Below are positions 1-6,500 of a stretch of 8,791 bases of DNA, piece by piece. Position 1 is the first letter of the stretch. Each line of letters begins with the position of its first letter. The position numbers and the translations under genes were made by a program. The DNA lies in contig CAZHRJ010000125.1 in the NCBI GenBank assembly GCA_964534765.1, positions 1 through 8,791 of the forward strand, written 5' to 3'. Source of the stretch: CAZHRJ01 sp964534765 (GTDB taxonomy: Bacteria; Lindowbacteria; 2-12-FULL-62-27). Below the pieces are notes generated by a model. It was not told the DNA's origin, ran no database searches, and saw only the letters and a program-made list of their open reading frames with translations.

Positions 1-489
1 GGCGCCGGGCTCTACGGCTCGACGGAAAAGTGGTCGTTTGGCATATTCGGGAAGAGTCTGCAGCAAAAGATTGACGGCTACAGCGCCTCCGGGTTTGCCG
101 CGGACGCGGGATTACAGTATCGGACGCCGATTCGAGGGATGACGCTAGGCGTCGCGTGTCTGCATCTGGGCAAGCCGGTGACGTTCGTGCAACAGACGGA
201 CGACCTGCCGCGCGCGGTTCGCGCGGGGATCGGCTATGACAAAGGATTTTTGAAGATCGGAGTTGACGGGGTGAGGTATGTGGATCAGCCTGTTTTTCTC
301 TGCGCCGGCCTGGAGCTTTCGCTTTTCGGCGGGCTTCGCCTTCGCGCGGGGTACAGTGATCAATCGGATTTATCATCCGCGTTCAAAGCGGGCATCGGGT
401 TTCGTTTTTCGGCGCTCGATCTTAGCTACGCCTACGATCCGGGCGTGGAGATGGGCGCGTCACACCGCGTGACGTTGACCGTCCGATGA
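1..489 (+). CDS. PorV/PorQ-family outer-membrane beta-barrel protein, C-terminal 162 residues (5' truncated)
   Basis: The frame is open from the first base to TGA at 487-489. The ATG at 139 is only an internal Met, because the frame continues upstream with barrel-like sequence. The protein alternates polar and hydrophobic residues in paired beta strands. It carries the pattern typical of PorV/PorQ (UPF0164-like) proteins: 'LRLRAGYSD', then a Gly-rich strand 'AGIGFRF', a 'LSYAYDPG' strand, and a closing 'GASHRVTLTV' strand matching the family's usual 'G.THR.SL' ending. Known family members sit in the outer membrane, and PorV shuttles type IX secretion cargo to the surface attachment machinery; PorQ has a related role. 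The neighbour is a giant secreted protease that overlaps it by 4 bases, which fits a dedicated export partner, but this is inference. The protein ends in Val-Arg and lacks the aromatic last residue common in barrel proteins. Family assignment is fairly sure; a specific type IX role is not. Confidence 0.82.
   Translation, partial: GAGLYGSTEKWSFGIFGKSLQQKIDGYSASGFAADAGLQYRTPIRGMTLGVACLHLGKPVTFVQQTDDLPRAVRAGIGYDKGFLKIGVDGVRYVDQPVFLCAGLELSLFGGLRLRAGYSDQSDLSSAFKAGIGFRFSALDLSYAYDPGVEMGASHRVTLTVR
486..489 (+). promoter_or_regulatory. ATGA stop-start overlap, likely translational coupling
   Basis: The TGA of the barrel gene (487-489) overlaps the ATG of the giant protease (486-488). The 20 bases before the ATG (ending gttgaccgtccg) hold no convincing Shine-Dalgarno sequence; the nearest GGAG is about 36 bases upstream. 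This fits re-initiation by ribosomes finishing the barrel gene, so the two proteins would be made from one transcript. No promoter is visible between the genes. Coupling is inferred from the overlap. Confidence 0.65.
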
Positions 490-584
490 ACATCCGCCAG
501 ACCACACGCCCCGGAAGGATCGGGTGGAGACAGATCGGCGTGATTGTGATCTGGATGATTGCCCTGTCCGGGGGCGTATATGCG
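486..584 (+). other. Sec signal peptide of the giant protease
   Basis: Residues 1-33 have a basic n-region with Arg at 4, 8, 11 and 15, a hydrophobic core (VIVIWMIAL, residues 19-27), and a small-residue cleavage site 'VYA' before Ser34. There is no lipobox Cys, so this looks like signal peptidase I processing rather than a lipoprotein. There is no twin-arginine motif. Confidence 0.85.
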
Positions 585-3500
585 TCCGAAGTGGATACCG
601 GCCGGTTTTTGCATGTTCCCGATGACAGCCACCTGATCGACCGGAATCTATTTCTCCAAACCGGCCTGACGGACAGTCGGGCCGTTCAAGTTATCAAACT
701 CTATTACCGTCATCCGGGCGAGGGGTCGTACCGGATGAAGACGATGGAGGATCCGATGGGCCGTGGAACCTGGCGGAATGTGGTTCGCCCATCAGAGATG
801 TCGCCGCTGGGACTGACCTACTATTTGGAAGTGACGTACGAGGACGGCCGAGTGTTCCGGTCAGATGATTATTCGACGGTCCTGCTGGTTGTGCCGGCGC
901 AAATCCGTGAAATCCTGTACCGAGACGACGCGAGCGGCACGGACGTGAAGATCGCGCAGGGAGAAGCGATACTGAAACTGGATCCGGGTCTATCGCCGGA
1001 CCGAGTGCCGAACGCGATCAATGATCTGATTCTCCGGCACAACGCGCGGGTGATCGCCATCGACAACCGGGTTCGTCTGGTTCGAATGCAGATACCGATC
1101 GATCTGGATCTCAAGACAGTTCTAACGGATTTATCGGCGCAGGAAGCCGTGGAGTTCGCCCATCCGAACGGGTTGTACGACCTGGTTCTGGTCCCGAACG
1201 ACCCGCGACTGATCGAGCAGTGGGCGGTAGGGAAGATGTCTCTGGAGAGTGCCTGGGACGAGACGACGGGCGATGTGGATGTCATCGTATCGGTGATTGA
1301 CACAGGCCGAGATCCGAATCATCCGGATCTCTCAGGCCGATTTCTGCCCGGATATGACTATTATGCGAATGATGCTGACCCGACCGACGAGGGCGGCCAC
1401 GGGACGATGGTATCGGGTGTAATTGGCGCGACCGGCGACAATGCTCAGGGCGTGGCGGGGACGAACTGGCGAAGCCGCATCCTGCCGTACCGGGTCGGCA
1501 ACAATTCCCTATCCGTCTGGGCGGTGGTCCAGGCGATCCGAGATTCCGTGGAGAAGGGCGCGCGGATCATCAACATGAGTTTTGGCGGGTTTGGGGGCTG
1601 GCAGGCGATGCATGACGCGTTGAAGTTCGCGTCCGAGAGAGGTGTTGTGCTGATCGCCGCCGCCGGCAACTCGGCCGGCACGCGGCAGGTTTATCCGGCG
1701 GCCTACCCGGAAGTAATCGGCGTGGTGGCGACGACATCGGAAGATCAAAGAGCCGCATTTTCAAGCTACGGGAGTTGGGTTGATGTTTCAGCTCCAGGCA
1801 AGGACATTCTGACCACGTCTGTCGGCGGCGGGTACAGGACAGTTTCGGGTACCTCGTTTGCGTCGCCCTACGCAGCGGGAGTGGCGAGTCTGATGTTATC
1901 CGTGAATCCGGACCTGACCTCAGGGGATGTGCGTGACATTTTGCGTCAGACGGCGGTGGATTTGGGCGCGTCAGGATTCGACGAGGTCTACGGATATGGC
2001 CGGATCGACGCGGCCGCGGCGGTGGAGTCAGCGCGCGGTGGATCGAGCGACGAGGCGGCCCCGGTGATCGTTCATGATCCAATCGATCAGGTCCGGCCGG
2101 GTGTATCGATTCCGATCCAGGCGGACATTGAGGACAGTGTTTCCGTTCACTCCGCTTTGTTGTTGTATCGCCCCATGGCCGCCGCCGAATTTACGGAAGT
2201 TCCGATGAGGTATCTGGGAGGAAACGGCTATGAGGGAGTGATTCCCAAGGAATCGGTCGAGCCGCCCGGCGTTGAGTACGCTATTTCCGCCCGGGATGCG
2301 AGGCGAAATATCTCCCGCACCGGGACGTACATGATCCAGATGATGGACATCACGCCGCCCACCGTCCAGCACACGCCACCCGGCCAGGCCGAATCGCGCC
2401 GGCCGCTGGCGCTGACCGCGACGATCACGGATGATGTGTCCATCATCGCGGCCGATGCGCACGCCAGGACAAAAGGGACGGCGCCGTACGAGACATACGC
2501 CCTGACCGCCGCCGGCGACGGGCTCTATCGGGTCGTTTTGCCGGACACCCTGATCCAGCCGCCGGCGGTCGAATACTATTTCACCGCATCCGACCCGGCC
2601 GGCAACCATCCGACAACCGGAGACGCGGCATCCGCCGCCAACCCGTATGAGGTGTCGGTGGAGTACATAGACCGGTCGCCGCCCGTGGTGACGCATCTTC
2701 CGATCGCCCATGGCCGAATCCGCGGCCTTCCGGTGCGGATCGAGGCGCAAGTCACGGACGACGTCGGCGTGACCGGTGTGACGCTCCATTTCAGGTCGCA
2801 GATCGACACCGGCGGATTCGATTCACTGCCGATGAGACAGTTCGACGTAGACGTCTATGTCGCGGCCATACCCGCGTCGTCGGTTCGGTCACCGGCTGTG
2901 GAATATTACATCGACGCCACGGACGCGGCCCGCACCGGCGCGCCAACCGGTGATCGGCCTGGTTCGGCGCTGATCCCGAACCGTTTTTTCGTTCCGCGCG
3001 ATACATCTCCTCCCCGGATAACCCACACCCCGCTTGGTGGATCGATAGAGGAATTGGTCGAGGGCTTTGACGCGAGCGTGTCGGCCACCGTTCTGGACAA
3101 CCTGGGAGTCCGGGAGGCGGTCCTGTACAGCCGTCCCGGCCTGGCGGGGCCGCGCGGTTCCTACGCGCGACGAGAGATGAGCCATACGATCCTCAATCGA
3201 CATGAAGCGAGTTTAACCGCCATGGATATCGTTGTTCCGGCCCTGGAATATTATTTAACCGCGGCCGATACGGACGGGAACGAAACGACCTGGGGTCCGA
3301 TCACGGTTCCCGTCTATTCCAAACTTCCCATTCTCTCTCCGGCCGGCGACACGCGAGCGTACTGGGTGCCGGAGATTGACCAGATTTTCTACAAGGACCG
3401 GCTGACGGGCCTTTTTTCCCGGATGAAAGTCCCGCATTTCGACACCGCGCATTTTTCCTGGTCAGCGGACACGAAGCTGGCGATATCGGGGAGACGCGCC

Positions 3501-6500
3501 GGCCGGTGGGAAGTCCATGTGATCACGTTCGTTGGAGCCGTCCCGTCCACCCATGTGGTGACGGACGGAGACTGGACCGATCTTTATCCGAGCTGGTCAG
3601 CGGACGGGAAATTTTTATTATTCGCGTCGAACCGGTCAGGCGAGTGGGACATTTTCATGAAGGCCTGGGATTCGGACAGCGACGGGATACCGGACACCGG
3701 AGGCACGGTCATTCAGCTGGCAACAGACCGAACAGCGCCGACGGGCCGTGGAGAGATCATCGGCGTTGCGCGGCTGACGCATCCCGACACGATGGCGGTG
3801 GTCCGAGGCCGGGTCCCGATCATTGGCGGCGCCTTCGCCCTGGTTTCAGCCGATCAGATATCGCAAGTACCGGCGGACGAATACCGGATCGAAGTTTTTC
3901 CGGAGACCGCTCCGACGGAGGCGCGGGTGATCGAGCGACTGACAGGGATGAAGAGCATTCTGTACGACGCGGATCTTGGTGTCTGGGATGTTCCAATCGA
4001 CACCCCCGGCCGGTATGAGATTTGTCTTTACGTTCGAGCGACGCACGGTGAAGGCCGTTCCTGTGTCAGCGTGTGGGTTCCGGGTCTGTCCGTGACTTTA
4101 TCGGCCGATCCGGGAGTGATGTATCCGGATCAGCCGGTCATGAGCGTAACGGGCAGCGTTTTCTACAATGAGGGATCGCGCGGCTCACATCTGCCGGTTT
4201 CCGTGACAGTTGAAGGCCAGATCCAGCCCTTTCAAACCCTGACCGGTCCCGACGGCCGGTTTTTTCTGACCACACCCCCGCCGGCCCGTCCCGGCGATTT
4301 TGCCGTGCGTGCGATAGTTTCGGACAGTTGGGGCTCGCGCGCCGCGGCCGAGACGCGCGTTTTGGTCGATGTGAGGGACATTGTTCTGACATTTTCGATT
4401 ACGCCGGCCGAGACCTATCCGTTGAACACAGTGACCGTCATCGGTCAGGCGGCATACGAGACCGGCGGCGGCCGGCCAAAGCCGGTCGCACACCGGGAGG
4501 TGTCATTCGAGATCGAGGAGACGTTCAAGCGCTATTTCGCGTTGACCGACTCCGGCGGATTTTTCACCGCGTCGATCCAGGCCCCATCGAAGCCGGGCCG
4601 GTACACGTTGCGCGCCGAAGTATCAGACAGTTTTACGAGAGCCGAGACGGCCGGATTGTTGACCGTATTGTCTCAGGCGATCGATCTTCAGGCGAAGGTC
4701 TCGCCGCCGGTTGTTTTCACGAAGGCCTATGCCACCGTATCGGGCACGGCGGTCTATCGGTTGACACAGGAGGTCCTGGTGGATCAGCCGGTCAGGATCC
4801 AGCCCTCGTGGTCATCGGAGGCGATCGACATCCGGACCGACACCGCCGGCCGGTTTATCGCGCTGATTCAGGCAGCCGAGTCTCGAGGGACATATCCGGT
4901 GAAAGTGGAGGTCACAGACGGTGTCGCGGCAGCGGACACTGAACTGGATTTGATCGTTCTGGATCTTACCTACGGCAATCCCCTGAGCCTGGAGGTCGGC
5001 ATTCGGGCCGAACCCGACCGCGTGCGAATCGGGCGGGATCTGAAAGTTCTCGTGACGCTGGCTCACGTCTATGAAACCCGCCGCTGGCCGGTCGACACGG
5101 CGGAGGTCGAACTTTCCCTTCTAAACACGCCGATCGGTCCCAGCGTTATTCTCGAATCCCTAAAAAATGGCCGGATGACATTTGCTCTGACCGCGCCCCG
5201 GACGCCGGACACATACATCCTTTTGGTAAAGGCGACAGATCAATTCCATCTGACCGGACAGGCGGACACGGTGTTGATTGTTTTGCCGTGGCCGCCGAAG
5301 ATCACCGCCCGGGTCGATCCGCCGATCGTTTACGTGGGGGATACGTTTCTTCTCATCGGGACCCTCACCTATCCCGACGGCGGCCCGGCCGATGAGGTGG
5401 AAGTGGAGGTTCATACAACACCCGCGGGGATATCCCGGCCCTATACTGGACTGACGCGGCCGTCCACCGGCGAGTTTGAGTACACCTGCACCGCGCCGAC
5501 CCGTGCAGACAGTTTCATTCTTCATTTGGCCGCGGTCGATCCCTACGGCGGCGCCGCGACGGAAACGGTGTGGCTGGATGTTGTGCCTCTCAGCATTCGA
5601 CTTGCCGCCGGTGTGGAACCCCTCGTTATTCCGGCGCGAGTTTCGGGACCCGACCTCTTCGGTATTGCGACATATATTCAAAGGCCCCGGCCGGTCATAG
5701 GCGGCGCCGTGAGGGTGGATCGGGATACGGAGACTGTTCCGTTATGGATCGGCTCGACGGACACCGGTGGATTTTTCAGCTGGCCGGCGGCCAAGCGTCC
5801 GGTCGACGGGTTCGAGACGATGACGGTGACAGTCGATGACGGTTCGGATTCCGCCAAGGTCCAGCTGACGTTTGATGTCCAGGCCGACTCGATTCTATTT
5901 CAGATGAGTCTGGACAGTTCCGTTGTGCCGGACAAGGAAACATGGATACGCCACCGGGGAACGCCCGCGCAGGTTCAACTGACGGTTTCGGGCCGGCACC
6001 CGCGCGGGTATCCGCTGTATCGGGAAGGCCTCACACGTATCCGGCTTGAGACATCGACGGGCGGCTCGATCATTTGGGAGACCACGGTCCCTTTTGAGCC
6101 CGTTGGACTGGGGACATCGGTCCGCGGTCAGGAAGGGTACGGCGTTCCGATTCCGAGAGATTCCGGTGTGTACCGAATCGTCTTTTACGGGGAGGACCGA
6201 TATGGCGAGGGCGAGGAGACAGCGGCTCTGATCGTTACTCATGTCATGGCGCCGCCCGAGCGGAAACTATCGATTGATCTGCATCTGGAGACGGACATCG
6301 TATCCGCCCGATATCCGGTGCCGGCTTGGGGGACGCTGATCTCATCCGATGGAATCGACGCGGATCTTGACGGCCCGGTGGAACTCAGAAACGAGGTGAC
6401 CGCTGAGACCTGGGTCATTTCCTATCGATCGGCCAAAAAGCGTTTCGACCAGGTGATACCCGCGCCGGCCGAGCCGGGGGCGTACCCGATAGTGGCGACG

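Noticed and set aside
139..489. ATG139 as the true start of the first gene
   Set aside because: The same frame is open back to base 1 and the upstream codons encode barrel-like strands ('WSFGIFGKSL', 'GFAADAGLQY') typical of the family, so the gene begins before the window.
2028..2789. A 253-codon open frame on the minus strand
   Set aside because: It is antisense to the end of the protease and the Ig-like repeats, which have clear domain motifs. Its translation is Arg/Gly-rich with no recognisable motif, typical of a GC-driven shadow.
2928..2950. GC-rich inverted stretches (for example around the repeated 'accggcgcgccaaccggtg') considered as a terminator or regulatory hairpin
   Set aside because: They lie inside a continuous reading frame, have no T-run, and reflect frequent GCCGG-type codons across the gene.
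4328..4942. A 204-codon + strand frame
   Set aside because: It overlaps the beta-sandwich array in another frame and is dominated by Arg, Gly and Asp from the shifted reading. The main frame is open throughout.
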